The notes under the pieces were generated by a model. It worked only from the letters and a program-made list of their open reading frames with translations, made no database searches and was not told the origin of the DNA. Source: Psoroptes ovis (taxonomy: Eukaryota; Arthropoda; Arachnida; Sarcoptiformes; Psoroptidae). Taken from it: 64,000 nucleotides of DNA. Of this stretch, positions 1 through 13,267 are shown piece after piece (the first letter of the stretch is position 1; every line of letters begins with the position of its first letter). Both the position numbers and the translations under genes were made by a program. The stretch lies in contig PQWQ01000017.1 in NCBI GenBank assembly GCA_002943765.1, positions 744,001-808,000 on the forward strand, written 5' to 3'.

Positions 1-137
1 GGGTTAAAACGATTCGAACGAATGAACCAGATTAATAAATCAATGAATTTAATTAATTGATGGCCATGTCATATATGGCCGATTATTACAATCAATCATC
101 ATACATCATATCACTTTCAATGAACAAAACACCTTAC

Positions 138-3100
138 CTGACAGCCGAAATGGCACCATTCGATCCTGCTTCGATGGCACTTTTCTCTGGACTGGTGCAA
201 ATATCGAAGATTATTCATTAATCGATCGATAATTATCGATTTCGAGTCGAACAAAAAACATATTGATCCACCATTTGTATATTTTGGTGATTTTCCAATA
301 TCAATAATTGCAAATAAAGGGTAAAATATACAAAAAAAAATTGAAAATTAGACACATTTTCAATAAATTCAATTACAAAACATGTTTCAAATAATGATTA
401 TTGAAGCCTTATTATTAAAATGTATTTGCACTCGGCAATTTAGAATTTTCAATGAGAAGCCAATTATAAATAGGTGCCCGTCTGGCGCCTGACGAATGCA
501 AAGTTGACCTACGAAATTGCTAATTTTCTATTGTTATTAATGTGTCATGTATTTGACATTTGTTTTGTTTTTCCTTGAATTATTTTTTTTTTTTGCATAT
601 TCATGAAAAATAAGTGGGCTAAGGGGTGGTCGTGATGGGTGTGTGCAATGTATTTTATTTGTATTGTTTTATATGGGTTATGCAGTGTTTGCAGAAAATT
701 TAAACGAAACAAATGTGCAAAACAATCAGAAAATATGTCAAAAGAATTATTATTAATTCAATGGAATCATGTGTCTACAAGAATGAATGAATGAATGAAT
801 AATGCCTAGCGGCACAAATGATCGTGGAATATTGATCCAAAAAGAAAAAAGATGTGAATCAAGATTCAAGATTTGGCAATATTTGAATTGAAATTGAATT
901 TTGTCAAATTCAGGAACAAAAGGATTTGGTTGGAACTTCGATTCAATTCTATTCGATTAGAATCGATTCAATCAAATTATCCATGGAAAATTGGGCTTTT
1001 TTACCATGATTCTAGTGTAAATTGTTTGCTTAAGAATTTTTAATTTGAATTTTAGATTCTTGTTTGGAATTCTGAGAATTTTTGCCACGATTTCTAGAAA
1101 GGATTCGACTTAAGAAGTTGTATTGAATTGGCAACAAATTAAAAACAGATTAAATTATTATCATTATTATTCAATATTCAAAAAAGAAAATTCAACAGAT
1201 TTTGTTTGTATTAATGAGAAGAAAAAAATGAGAAAAAATTAAAGTTTTTTTCACTCGAAAAATGAGTATTCTCGGATCAGAATCTGGTACAGAATTTTGA
1301 GCAAAATCTTAAATTAGAATTCTTGCATCAGAATCTGGTACAGAATTCCAGATTAGAATCAAGGAAAAAAAATCTAAGAATTAGAGAATATGGTACAGAA
1401 TTACACATTACAATCGGGAAAAAGAATTTCAAATTAAAATCGGGAACAGAATTCGGTGCAACCTTTATGTGGGGGCCAATGTTTTTGTTGAGGGCTAAAT
1501 CTTCAAATTCTTTAAATTTAAAATCAGCAAAAATTTGAATTTAAATATGAAAGAGCTGCTGCACAGAGTATTTGCTGCAAAGCAGCTTGAATCGACTGAT
1601 CAATTGATTATGATTCGGGAAAAAATTTCGGTAAAAAAGTTTTTTTTTCTTAAGAATAAATTAATAAGCAGAATACATGTGTGATAATAATATTTTCTTC
1701 GGAAGATTATCATCGGAATAATAATTGAGTTGGAAATAATCGGAAAAAAATTGATTCAAAATTCAAAAAAAAAAAAAATTTGAATTTTAAAATTCAAAAA
1801 TAATCCAAGAATATTTGAAAATATGAGAATATGAAGGTGTTCTTGGAACAACTCTCACGAACAAAAGAATTATTCAAATTATTCAAGTTAAAACTTTCGA
1901 TTCTAAATCTCGATCAACCCTTTCATTTCATTTATCGATTTTAGGCTTATTTTCTTGTCAGAATTCTTATTGATTCTTGAAGATTCAATCCATATTCATC
2001 AATGAGCAAAGATTTATGAGTCGATTGATTCAATTCTCATTCAATATTTCAAATTATCATTGATTTTCAAACAATTTTCATTGTCATTCATCGATTCAAT
2101 TCTGTTTATACATTCTTTATTTATTTATTAATTCATTGAATATTGATGCATTGAATCAATTTGAATCAATTGAATTGATTCGTGTGTATATTATCACATC
2201 ATTTATTATGTGTGAATCGATTGTCAATGTTTATTTACATTCAAATAAATAAATAATAAAGATCATCAAATAAGATGATTTATTTGAGTTATTTACCAAT
2301 TTACAATACCACCATCAAGATGAAATTGTGATTAGCAAATTGTGATTTGAACTGTGAATATTGAAGATTCAATAACGAAGATCTCTTCACGGAGAAGGAT
2401 CATTAAATCAACACGAAAAATCAATAAATCAATCTGAGAAATCAATCAATGAATGTATGAATGATGAATTATTATCATCATGATCAGACATTATGAACCG
2501 TCTTGAACATGTTTGGTGATCTTTGTTTGTACATAACATGGCATAAGTGTTTGATGCTGTCAAGTGTTTTGAATTGATTTCAATTGGTGATTCAGATTTA
2601 CAATGATTGCCATTATCATTTGGAATCGTCTGAAATGTTTGATTATTCGATTTCTTCATTTGAATACAATCATTTTCAGTCATTCTTATGGATTTTTGAA
2701 TTCATTTAAATTTATTTATTCGTTGTTTGCTCGATGTTTTTCTTTGTTTATTTAGATATTCCATCATCAGTCGATGGATCGATGAAATTCCATAAAGAGA
2801 ATTTTGCGTGAATTTTTCATTCTATGAATTCATGAATTCAGAAAATAAATCCATGCCCATATCACCAAAAAAAAAATCCATGTCAACATTATTGAAATTA
2901 CATTCATTGATACACATGTATTTGATACGAAAAATTAGAGATCTACAATCGGGTATTTCTTGGGAACGATCTTGTCCAAGGATATGTTTGTCACACCTTG
3001 AAATCAATTTAGCATTTGCCAATCGGGAAATTCTCATAAACTTTCCGACAAATCTTTGGAATTTCTTTTAAATTTTTAAAAAAATATTTTGGAATATTTT

Positions 3101-6100
3101 TTTTTTTTTTTTTTTTTTGTCGAAGAAAAAATTCCAATCTAAGAATTTGAAAGTTTGAAAATTGAAAATTTTGTCAAAAATTTCAAATATCCAATTAAAT
3201 TTTCCAAGGCCCCACACATGTTTGTTCTGATCGGCTTAATTTTTTTCTTGCTTATTCATCTTATTTCGTTGTGTTGCGAAATACTTTCATTTACATCCCA
3301 TTTACATTCCCCATCTACCCTTATTATGTATCTCAAATATTTGATCTAATTTCATTCATCAATCCGTCAATTCACCAACCCATCCTTACATCTATCCATC
3401 AATTCATCCCATCCATCTTTACATCCGTCAGTCCATCAATTCATTGCTCATCTCACATCCATCCATCCATCCATCCATCCATCCATCAATAGTTCATTTA
3501 CCATTTTTGATCTATCGAATTGAGTTTTGGAAATTTTAATCAAAATCTAATTATATCGTTCACATTTTGAATATTCATCAAATGAATATTCAAAATATAG
3601 AAAATAATGATGAAGAAAATGTTTCGCATTCATTCATTTGTTATTAGATCTCATATGTAAGATCACATAAGTAAATAATAATATTGATAATAATAACGAT
3701 GATGATAATAACCCCATTACTTAGGGAATAGACTTGTGTGGGTATGTGAGTTCATGAAATGAATTATTTTGTTTCAAAAAAAAAAAAATTGCACAGTTTT
3801 CTGAATAATTAATATGATTTCTAGCAGGTTCGAAGGTTTCTCGAGCCCACATGTGCTGTTTTCATTCATTCAAAATAAAAAAGTTTAATTTAATTTCTTT
3901 TCGTTGTTTGATCGATTGATTGTTTTAGGTTATTTGTTTTTCGGGTTATCATGGGCCCTTTGAGGGTGAATACTGATCTATTAGATATTATTATGTCAGA
4001 AAATTGCCGAATAACTGATTCATAAATAATTCACGATTGTTTCATAAGTGTATGAATATTTCTTAGAATAAATTTGAAAATTGTAAAATTATCTTGAATT
4101 ATTATCATTAATTGATTGATTGGCTGATTGATTCGCTTCGCACAAATAAACATCAATCAAAGGTTATCTTGACAAAGTTTTCTGATTATTGTTTTGACAA
4201 GTAACCAAGGACCCGATGTAAATAAACCATATCATATCATATAATCAAGGAATCAAGGAATCTCTGAATCAAAGAACACGCATAAACATGCACAGGAACA
4301 TACCCTTTCTCCAATTTAATATCTTCGACTGTTGTTTTTGATTGTTCAATTTCAGGATAAATTAATTTCGATAATGCTAATGCTGATGGTGCTGCCATAA
4401 CGCTTGCTGATAGCAGATGTGTTGCCGATATCTGATCGATTCGTTTGAATTTTTGAAACAAAAAAAAAGGCAAATTAGTTGAATCACATTTGAATCGATC
4501 AATGATAAGAGTAATACAAACACCAAAACTAATATAAGCGGCCATCACTGAACCAGCAATGGTTGCAAAACCACCAGACATGATTGCATGTAATTCAGAT
4601 TTGGTCATAATTGGTAGGAATGGTTTCACCAATAATGGACTTTCACACTGTTTTTAGGGATCGATTTATCGAGAAATAAGTGAAGAAATCATAGAAATTA
4701 TTATTTTCTGAAATCAAACAATTTCAAATGATATGAATATTACCATTCCTAAAAATATGTTGCCCGATGCCGATATGGATTCACATGCCGTAGTACCGAT
4801 TGTTGATTGCAATATTTGTCCAAATTTATTGACAATAATTTGCATAATACCATAATAATAAAGTATCGATACGAAAAAGCTAAAAAATATTATCACTGGC
4901 ATACCATTTAAGGCAAATATTGAATTCTGTACAAACAATGGTAATGATGGTATTTGTATATGGAGTTCATTTATTGATAAATCATTATTACTGTTGCTAT
5001 TATTATTATTATTATTATCAATAATTTTTACAGTATAATTTCCATTAATGGTACCTTTCAATTTTCCATTCGATAAATAACCGAATACCATTTCAGTACC
5101 TGAATGTGTATATGATAAAAATAGATTGATTTTATCACCAATACATTGAAATATTATACGGCCAATCAATGTTTGCAATACGAATATACCAAATATTAAT
5201 TGAATAGTGAAACCCCATAATATTTGATGCCAATTAATGTGTTTACGATGTTTCTAGAGAGTTTATTGAAATCATATTAAATTAAATGGAAAATGAAATT
5301 ATGAAATCAAATGTAAAATTACAAATGAAACACACGAATATTTCCATGAAAATGATATCATGAATATTCAAATATTCTTACCGAACACAAAAATGCAATA
5401 AATATGAAACCAAAATAGCCGCCAACTGATAATAATCGTTCAGGTTGGTGATAACAATGATAACCAATAATAGTGGCAATCAGCAATAATGTCACTAACC
5501 ATGCTGCTATTCGTAGATAATAACGTGTTGATTGTGTGAGGAAATTTTCAGTGAATTTTCGTCGAAAATTTTTAAAATTTTCTGTTCGTAATATGAATGG
5601 ATCAATGAGATATATTTTACTTGAATATGCATACGATAAAGCGGTGATGATTGTCAGTAGTTTTACGCCATCACAATAGCTTTGGGTCTTTTTAGGATGC
5701 AGCGATGAGGACCGAAACGGAATGGAAGGGTTAAATGGAAAATAAATGAAAAATTAATGCAAAAATACAAATTAATCAAACGATCAATCATCAATCATCA
5801 ATTTTATTGAGTATAGACTTACCCTATGCCATGATTTATGGATTGCATATGCTAAAAATGAATTATATAATACAAATATCGCGATGTAGAATAAATATTT
5901 ATAAAAACAATTTTCTATAAATGATTGTTTGATATGTCGGAAACTCATTGCCGGTAATTCACGTTTATAAAATGGTTTCTTTCGCATTTTACATGAAATT
6001 TTACATTTTGATGTCGATGTCGATGATGTTGGAATAGACGACGATATTGTTTGATCGTTGATTCCATTCATTCCATTCATTTCGTTCATTGGTATATGAT

Positions 6101-6293
6101 CAATTGAAATTGAATGATTATTCGGTGATGATAATGATGATGGCGATGGATCATCATTGTTTTGTTCTGTTGTTGGTGATGATGTCGAAATCTTCGGCGG
6201 CGGTGATTGACCATTGGCCACATGATGATGATCGATGGGCAAAGATGGTGATTTCAATGATGATGATGATGATAGTTCATATGATTTAACCAT
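138..6293 (-). CDS. Concentrative (Na+-coupled) nucleoside transporter, SLC28/CNT family, 3' end outside window
   Basis: Sodium-coupled nucleoside importer of the plasma membrane. Exons on the minus strand are 5823-6293, 5382-5687, 4744-5253, 4522-4647, 4304-4431 and 138-191; all have GT/AG borders and compatible phases. The ATG at 6293 opens a 157-codon first exon with a Ser/Pro-rich cytoplasmic head and a first membrane segment. Exon 2 carries the DGVKLL and PERLLSVGGYFGF segments of the family. Exon 3 carries several membrane segments and ends in the GNIFLG core motif. Exon 4 continues with ESPLLVKPFLPIMTKSELH and GGFATIAGSV, then exon 5 with SHLL-type ATHLLSASVMAAPSALALSKL. The 54-nt exon at 138-191 continues in frame (phase 2) with an EAGSNGAISA segment matching the family's post-core helix. 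About 531 residues are seen; the C-terminal membrane segments lie off the left edge. The family call is firm; CNT1, 2 or 3 type is not resolved. Confidence 0.93.
1276..1460. repeat. Degenerate tandem repeat, about 51-58 bp period
   Basis: A 21-nt core reading ATCAGAATCTGGTACAGAAT plus T occurs at 1276-1296 and again exactly at 1327-1347. More diverged versions follow near 1385 (ATGGTACAGAATTA) and 1438 (GGGAACAGAATTCGG). Spacing is 51, about 58 and about 53 bp. Confidence 0.6.
2970..3052. mobile_element. Decayed ~80-bp mariner-type MITE (copy 1)
   Basis: Left end CTTGTCCAAG at 2971 and right end CTTTCCGACAA at 3041-3051 resemble the TIRs of the better copies at 10096, 17780, 24379, 29660 and 32133, with the same total length near 80 bp. 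The interior is not conserved. The weakest member of the family. Confidence 0.35.
3456..3488 (+). repeat. (ATCC)n microsatellite
   Basis: About eight tandem ATCC units at the end of a CATC-rich stretch starting near 3360. It creates a spurious Ser-Ile-His-Pro reading frame. Confidence 0.9.
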
Positions 6294-8285
6294 TTTTGCG
6301 AATAATAATTCAATTAAATTCTTTTCGTCGATTGACTGATTGATTGATTTGAAGTTATTTTCAATTAATTTTTTGAACTTTTTCCTTCGATGGCGACTGA
6401 GATATTAATTGATTTTGATCATAATAATAATAAATTATGAATTTAATTCAAAAAAAATAAAAATAAAAATAAATTGATATTAATTTACTAATTTATCAAT
6501 CAATTGAATTGAATTTGAGTGTGTGAGAAATGATATAATTACAATTTGTATCGATTCATTGATTGTATTGAATTCATTCATTCATTCATGGTATTAATTG
6601 CATTCAATCATTGATTGTATTCATTCATTCATTCATCCAATATCAATTGGCCGATCAATCAATGATTGATCAAAGGCACATTTTCATGATTTTGATTTTG
6701 AACTAAATTTAAAATTTGAAATCAAATATCAAATTAACATTATTTTTGAAGTCCATTCTAAATTGATCAATAAATGAATGGAATGAGAAATCTTTGAAGT
6801 TCTTGAAATTTTTGACCGAAAATTTTTAATTTCATGAATCAATTTCACAAAATATCAAATTAACAACAGTGCTGAATGATTGAACAGATGAAATTAAATA
6901 TTTTTGTGTTGATTTGGCTCAATTTTAAAATTAATTGGGTTTCATTTCGTTTTGAAAAAATTTTTAATGGAAAAATTCAGTGCGAATTCGGCCTAAAACA
7001 AATAAATCATTTGAATCGAATCAATCAATCAATCATCGTTTGACTGATTCAATGTCCTCAATTTGAATTTGAATTCGTACAGTTGTTTATTGTTGTTGAT
7101 CAACAAAAAATATCGAAATAATGATTATCGTTGAATTGAAAAATATGGTCGAACGTCATTTGACTTGTCACTAATCAAATATGAATGAATGATGAGAATG
7201 TAAATGTATAATCACGATGATAATGATGATGATGGTGATGGTGACGATGATGCTGATATTACCATTTTGATGATATCAAATATCATCAGTTTGGATGCTT
7301 GGAGATTTCGCAGTGTTTTCGGAGGAAAAAACCTTTGAACATTGAGCGCGAAGATCAATTTCAAAAATTTTAAAACGAAAATTTTTAGAATCAAAATTCA
7401 ATATTTCAATTTTGAATTGGATTCAATTTACACTCGGTGTTTTTTTTTTGGTTTCAAATTTACTTCAAAATATTCATTGATCAAATTGTTTTGATCGATT
7501 CAGTATTTAGCGTATGACGATCATTTTTTTCTCACAGAAATGTCCATGATATCATAAATTATGATTTATTTTCATTTATTTTTCTCCAATTTTGATTCCT
7601 AGGAAATCAATCTTCAATTGTTTATCAATCGATTTTCAATTCAACTCATTCAATCCATTTATTTATTCATTGAAATCATTCCCTTCAATTCGTTCATTCA
7701 TTCATTTAATTATTTTAATTCAATCAATTGATAATCATTGTTTGGATTGGTATTTGTCCATGATTATCATTGACGATTTAATGTACGATTGATGCAAATA
7801 CGTACATGAAATATTTATTCATATTTATTTCTCATCGATAAAAAATTAAATTAATCACATAAATTCAATTCATAATTTTTTCGATCAATACTAATCGATT
7901 TACGATGAAAAGAAGCAAAAAATTTGTTTTCATCATATTGATTCAATAAATCAATCAATCGATCGATTCAATTGAATTGATTGATTATTATTTAATTAAA
8001 TTGAATTAAATCCAATTAATCAATTGAATTGATTAATTATTGAAAATATAAATCTCATGATTTTGTTTTGGTGATTGTTTGATTTGATTTCTAGTGATCA
8101 TTTCATTTAATTGATATTTGCTTGTCATCAGCATTATTTATTTAAATAAAAACATATGATTTACTCAACTATTATTGTTGATGATGATGGTAAACACATG
8201 GTTAAATTATTTATAATTGAAAATTATCAATTTCAATTTTGATTCCATTAAAAATATTCGCCATTTATCTAACATCTCATTTTCA
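6294..8285. other. Upstream region of the CNT gene, no further gene seen
   Basis: AT-rich sequence with GATTGATT and CATTCATT-type simple repeats and a GAT-rich stretch at 7215-7260. The 5' UTR and promoter of the transporter should lie just above 6293. I cannot place a transcription start site and see no convincing exon. Confidence 0.5.
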
Positions 8286-8311
8286 CTCAAGAATCATCGA
8301 TGATTCTTGAG
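8286..8311. repeat. 26-bp perfect palindrome
   Basis: The sequence from CTCAAGAATC through the central ATCGAT to GATTCTTGAG equals its own reverse complement over all 26 bases. Neighbouring sequence is ordinary AT-rich DNA. Confidence 0.85.
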
Positions 8312-8929
8312 GCCAGAATTGTTCAGAATTCTTTTATGGTCTCAGAGAAATTTGGCGCCGAGGAGAAACTGAGAAAAACTTGGTGAAATCAATTCGGGAA
8401 AACACCAGAATTTCTTTCCTAAAACGAAATTGAGGAAACACACTTTTGGATCGAAATGAATTCACTGATTGAATGATTGAATTGATAAGGGCCGTATTGA
8501 TTCGACCAAAATAATCGAAAATTTCAAAAGAAAAAAACCCTTCAAACTTGTTTAAAAGGTAAAATTTTCACAAAAATGAAATTTTCACAAAATTTCAGGA
8601 AACAAAAACTCTTCAATTTTTAAAATTTTCAATCGTTCATTGTTGAATTGAATTGAATTCAATTCCATTCCATTCAATTCAATGGAATTCAATTGAACCA
8701 CGATCATTCAATTGAAATTCATTATTTTCATCGTTTGAAAATGTTCAAATATTTGTGAAATGAAAATTTTTCTGAAAAATATTCAATACAAACAAACAAT
8801 GAACAACATTTTTAAGGCATCTGTTTTTTTTTTTTTGAAGCCTTTAATTTTCTCCTCTTGAATCTATAGACATATTTAGGCTAATAATAATCAAATCATA
8901 GAAACCATAATTGACAATCGATTCAAGTG

Positions 8930-8949
8930 CTCGAAAGGCACCTTTCGAG
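8930..8949. repeat. Short inverted repeat with 2-nt loop
   Basis: CTCGAAAGG and CCTTTCGAG, separated by CA, form a perfect 9-bp hairpin. No gene is associated with it. Confidence 0.75.
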
Positions 8950-10095
8950 TGTATGGGTTGGAAATTTTTTTCAGACAAAATTTCCGTCCATTTTTCGCGA
9001 TCTTCAATCAGATGTAATATGATCGACCATATTTGCAAGCGGAGATGGAGAAATGGATGGATGGTAATGGAGAGATGAACGAATGGAGGAATGTACGTAT
9101 GAATGGGCGAGAGATGAACGGGTGGATCGAGAGAGACGGATGGAAATTCAATATTTTAAAGCGGTAAATGAACAGAATTTTCGATATCATAAAATTATGA
9201 TCATTAAGATGGTCGAAGATGATCGAAGATGGTAATAATGATTTCGGATGATAATCGTGGATGATAATAATGACAAATCATGACAAATAAACCATCTGAA
9301 ATGATGAATTATCCTAGAAATATTAGTGAGAATCAAATATTCGTGTCTTTGTGATTGGAATTATTTTCCACCATTACTTGGTTGCCATTAGCAGCAGTCC
9401 ATCGGCGATTCCGAAGAGTTTGCGATGTTCAACTTGGCCGTGTTTGCATCATGGCGACTCACACACGAATGTAAACAAGCAAATACTTGAATTTTGAATT
9501 CAAAATTGATAATGATGATTTGGAGAGCAGCAAAATACGAACATTCCTAGACTAATTAATAGAGCTGGAAATTGAAAACTTCATTAATCGATTAATCAAC
9601 TAATTAATTAATTAATTAATTAATCGATTAATTAATTATAATTATTTTCTTTTTGTTTAATTGTTTTTTTTTTAGATAATGAATTATTTCAATTGAAATA
9701 CATTATAATTGGATCATTATCATTGTCATTATCAGTAGTGACGATTCTTTTTACCGAATGGTTCAAGAATTGACCAAAAGAAATCGAAGAATTTAGAATT
9801 TCAAAAAAAAATTCCCAAAGTTTTTGATCCATGATAATAGATTCCATTCAAAAATTATCATTATTATTATTATTATGATTTCAGACGACAATAAAATGAT
9901 CAAATTACACACACTGAATATTGAAGAAGAATAAAAACTTCATCGAAACTCCATTGAAAAACAAAAATAATGATTCAAATTATAAATAATCGAGACAAAA
10001 TTTTTTTGTATTTTTTCAAAAAGTGTTTCTTGATGAATGAATCGAGATCTGATAGATATCGACTTGATATAAAAATATTGAACAATAGAAAATAT

Positions 10096-10176
10096 TGGGC
10101 CTTGTCCGAAAAGTTATGTCGTCAAATACCGTTGTGTTTACATTGAAAAATTGGCAAAAACTTTTCGGACAACCAA
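10096..10176. mobile_element. ~80-bp mariner-type MITE (copy 2)
   Basis: Left end CTTGTCCGAAAAGTTATG, right end GCAAAAACTTTTCGGACAACC. The ends are inverted copies of each other and of the family ends. The 3' half shares AAAATTGGCAA-AACTT with the copy at 17780. Confidence 0.7.
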
Positions 10177-11929
10177 AAATACATTGAAAAATTATTTATT
10201 ATTGAAACATTTTTTTTTTTTTGCTGAAAACTAAAAAGTTTTTCACTCAATGAATGATATAGATTCATTGATTAATTAAATAGATTATTATTATTATTGT
10301 GAGAATTGTGTGTGTGTGTGTAAATAATAAAGTTTTCAGTTGATTAAAAATAAAAACGAAAAATAATGAATTAATGCAAGTAATTTAAATATACACAGAC
10401 AAATACAGAGACACAAAAGTTTTCAATCAAACAATGTGTTTAATGTGCTTGATTTTGATTGTGTATGTGTGTGTGTGTGTTTGTGTATTAAAAGTAATTT
10501 TTGAAGAGAATTTTTAAAACTATACTTTTCCATAGAAAAAAAAATGAATGAAAACGATTCAAAAACAAACATTAATTGATTCAATTATTGTTTTAATTAC
10601 TGGACGAATGGAAAAAATTAAATTTAATTTGATTCAATTTAAGCTTATTATTATCATCATCATCATTTTCACACTTGATAATGAAGCATAATTCAACAAC
10701 TTGGACTTGGATGAATTGAATTGAATTTAACGACAATCGAATAAGGCAATAATCGGTGGTGATAATGATAATAAAAATCAGTGATAATGATGGTAATAAA
10801 TGATGAATAATTTAAACGAATAAAGAAATGAATAAACAAATGTACACATTACACTTCAAGTAATCAGATGGAAATATTTTTTGGTCATTAAAACGTTCTG
10901 ATCATTGAACAATGGATCATTATTTTCGATGGACAGAATTTTAGATCAAGATTGGATAAAATACATGAATAAATTCATACGAAAATCAAGCGGTATACAA
11001 CTAATACAACTTGCGCAACTTATTCATTTGTTCATTCATTGATTTCTTCATTGATTCAATTCATCCGTACTGATTCATTTATATCGATTTATTTCAATCA
11101 TTTCAATTCATTCTAATCATTTCAGCTCATTTCAATCAATTTCATATTTGTTCACCTGATCAGTATAATTATAAAAAATGAATCTAAATGATTTAAAATG
11201 ATTCAAAATGAATCATAATGAATATGAAAAACTAAACCAAATGAAAGTAAATGAAAATTTAAAAATTTTCCAAGTAAATTTGAAAAAAAATTGAAATGAA
11301 ATGAAATTTCAATTATTTACTTTTTTTCAATTATTTTATTTTTCAAAAAAAAAATTAATTACAAACAAACAACCAACCGACTCATGACTGTCGATACATT
11401 CTCAAAGGCTTCAAATGGAAGCTTGTTGAAAGCACACGAATCCATTACAATTATTTTCAATTCTATCATTCCTACATACACACACAGACAGATAAATACA
11501 TGTGGACAAAACATTGTTTGAAGTGATAATAAGCACAATTTTAAAAAAAATTTTATAGAAAAAATCATTTTCAAAAAAAAAAAAAAAAAATCCTTTCAAA
11601 ATCATTCGACCTTAAATTTTTCGAGATAAATTTCGTACAATCGCGGGGATTCGGATTCAATTTTGGAAAAAAATTTCATTTCATTTTTTTTCAATTTTAA
11701 TTAAAATGTCAAAATTTCTATGATTAATTACATGAATTATTTTATGAAAATAAAAATTGAAAAATAAGTAAAAAATCAAACAAAGAATCCGTAGATCCAT
11801 CATCTTTGTACATGTGTTCATGTAATATCACCCAGAAGAATCCGAAAATCGTAGGTGATGATGGTGATGATGATGATGTTGATCGTAGATGGTGGTGACT
11901 CCATTTTTCAATCTCATCATGACGTTCGC

Positions 11930-12090
11930 CGATGTCTCCAGATGTTGCCCAATGTCTCCCGGTGTTTTCCCAGTGCTTTAAGGTGTTTACTGATGCTTCC
12001 CGATGTTTTTTGATGAAGAAAAGTTGTCCAGGTGGGCCGTTAGGCACCGCCGATGAATGAATGCTTCAAATGCTTCGAGATGTCTTCGAC
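11930..12090 (+). repeat. Decayed 10-11 bp tandem repeat
   Basis: At least eight diverged units with consensus close to GATGTTTCCCA lie end to end at 11930-12016. ATGCTTC-type relatives continue to about 12090. The unit length is neither a multiple of three nor constant, so the minus-strand open frame across it is probably not a protein. Confidence 0.55.
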
Positions 12091-12163
12091 TAGAGATTAA
12101 TTTCACTCCAAGAATTATCATTATTTTTTTATTTTTATTCAAGTGTCTTTCAATGAACATTTT

Positions 12164-13267
12164 TCAAATTTGTTTTTTTTTAGAATCGAATTTTTTAAAC
12201 CGTCGTCTGGATTCAGATTTATGATGGAAGCCTTCTGCAATCAATTCGTTTTCGATCGGAATTGTATAAACTTGATTTTCACAGACCATAGTTTGATTGT
12301 TGATTATAAGATTATGGGTTATAGCAATAAAGAAATATAAATTCATTATTAAAATGAACCTGTATTTATTTTTTAGGGTTTTCATCTTGATTATCACGGG
12401 AAATTTTTTTTTTCCATAGGTTGTTACGTTCAATTTCGTTTTCATTAACATTTATCAGGCTGATCGACTAAGAAGCTTTCAGATTATTTTCTGTGATGTG
12501 GTTTGTGATGTTTAAACGCTTGGTGCAGTTTTTTTTTGTCGTTGTATGCCACATACATATTGAGGTCCACTGTATTCGTAAGAACAGATTTGATTTTTAT
12601 GCGATTTGTGTAATAATATAAACGGATATGCTTTAAATATCCGCATCGATTTATAGATATCAGGCTCAATAATTTCAAGGATTAGATCCGAATTCGCTGA
12701 TAATTGACAACCAACGAAATTCCATTGGTCAAAGTTTTCATTTGATCATTTCACCAAATCTGGGAATAATAATGTTATTTCTAAAGATATCTTTTGATGT
12801 TTAGTTTGCATCAGGAAATCTTTTGAGGTTTTGATTAATTGTTACTAATTGATCAACAGTTCTGGATACACCATTGAATTATAATATGCTTCTATCATGT
12901 CGGTATATTCATTTGGCTCGTTTTTTGTTGTTTATTCATCGAGTCTTCCGATAAATTTTTTTTACTAAGATGTTTAGATTATTAATTAAAATCTGCAGTT
13001 GCTGGTGTTGCATAGTTTGAGTTTTTTGTAAGTTTTCATATTTCCTTGGTTGGAACCAGTTGGAAACAAACCTCGCTATCATTTGTTCCACGTATACCAT
13101 TTTATCCGAATGTTCAGACAGGTATTTGAAACGCCTTGTAGAATGGCACCAATAGTTCTTTTTCTTTCATTTTTATTGTTGTTCAAAACTTCATCTAAAC
13201 TTTTACCGGTCACTTGGTAATAAATGCTCTAAGATTGTTGATAATACCATTCCTTTATACGTGGCAT
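12164..13267 (-). pseudogene. Broken coding region of unknown origin
   Basis: Reading the minus strand from an ATG at 13267 down to about 12528 gives long protein-like stretches that jump between frames and carry several stops. Examples are QVTGKSLDEVLNN, MIARFVSNWFQPRKYE and SANSDLILEIIEP. A further open frame with a hydrophobic segment continues to about 12164. Codon-like composition and the GC-richer text stand out from the surrounding desert. I do not recognise the family. An old insertion (mobile element, endogenous virus or retrocopy) is possible but unproven. No reconstruction is offered. Confidence 0.45.

Larger units (their letters stand above)
192..4303 (-). other. 4.1 kb intron of the CNT gene
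   Basis: Donor GTATGT at 4303, acceptor CAG ending at 192. The intron is AT-rich and non-coding as far as I can see. It holds a degenerate repeat of about 51 bp (1276-1460), a decayed small TIR element (2970-3052), a T-run near 3100 and an ATCC microsatellite (3456-3488). Open frames inside it lack coding character. Confidence 0.8.
8312..11929. other. Gene-free AT-rich intergenic stretch
   Basis: Contains a degenerate GGAT-type minisatellite (about 9040-9150), a (TAAT)n run near 9600-9640, TG-rich runs near 10305 and 10465, and one small MITE (10096-10176). The only GC-richer patch, 9376-9500, has a short open frame on the plus strand, preceded by an AG, but no family I recognise. No gene is called. 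Confidence 0.5.

Noticed and set aside
3271..3492. Ser-Ile-His-Pro repeat frame
   Set aside because: Made by the CATC/ATCC simple repeat.
11742..12047. 101-codon minus-strand frame
   Set aside because: Crosses the degenerate 10-11 bp repeat and a GAT run; no ATG context or family.
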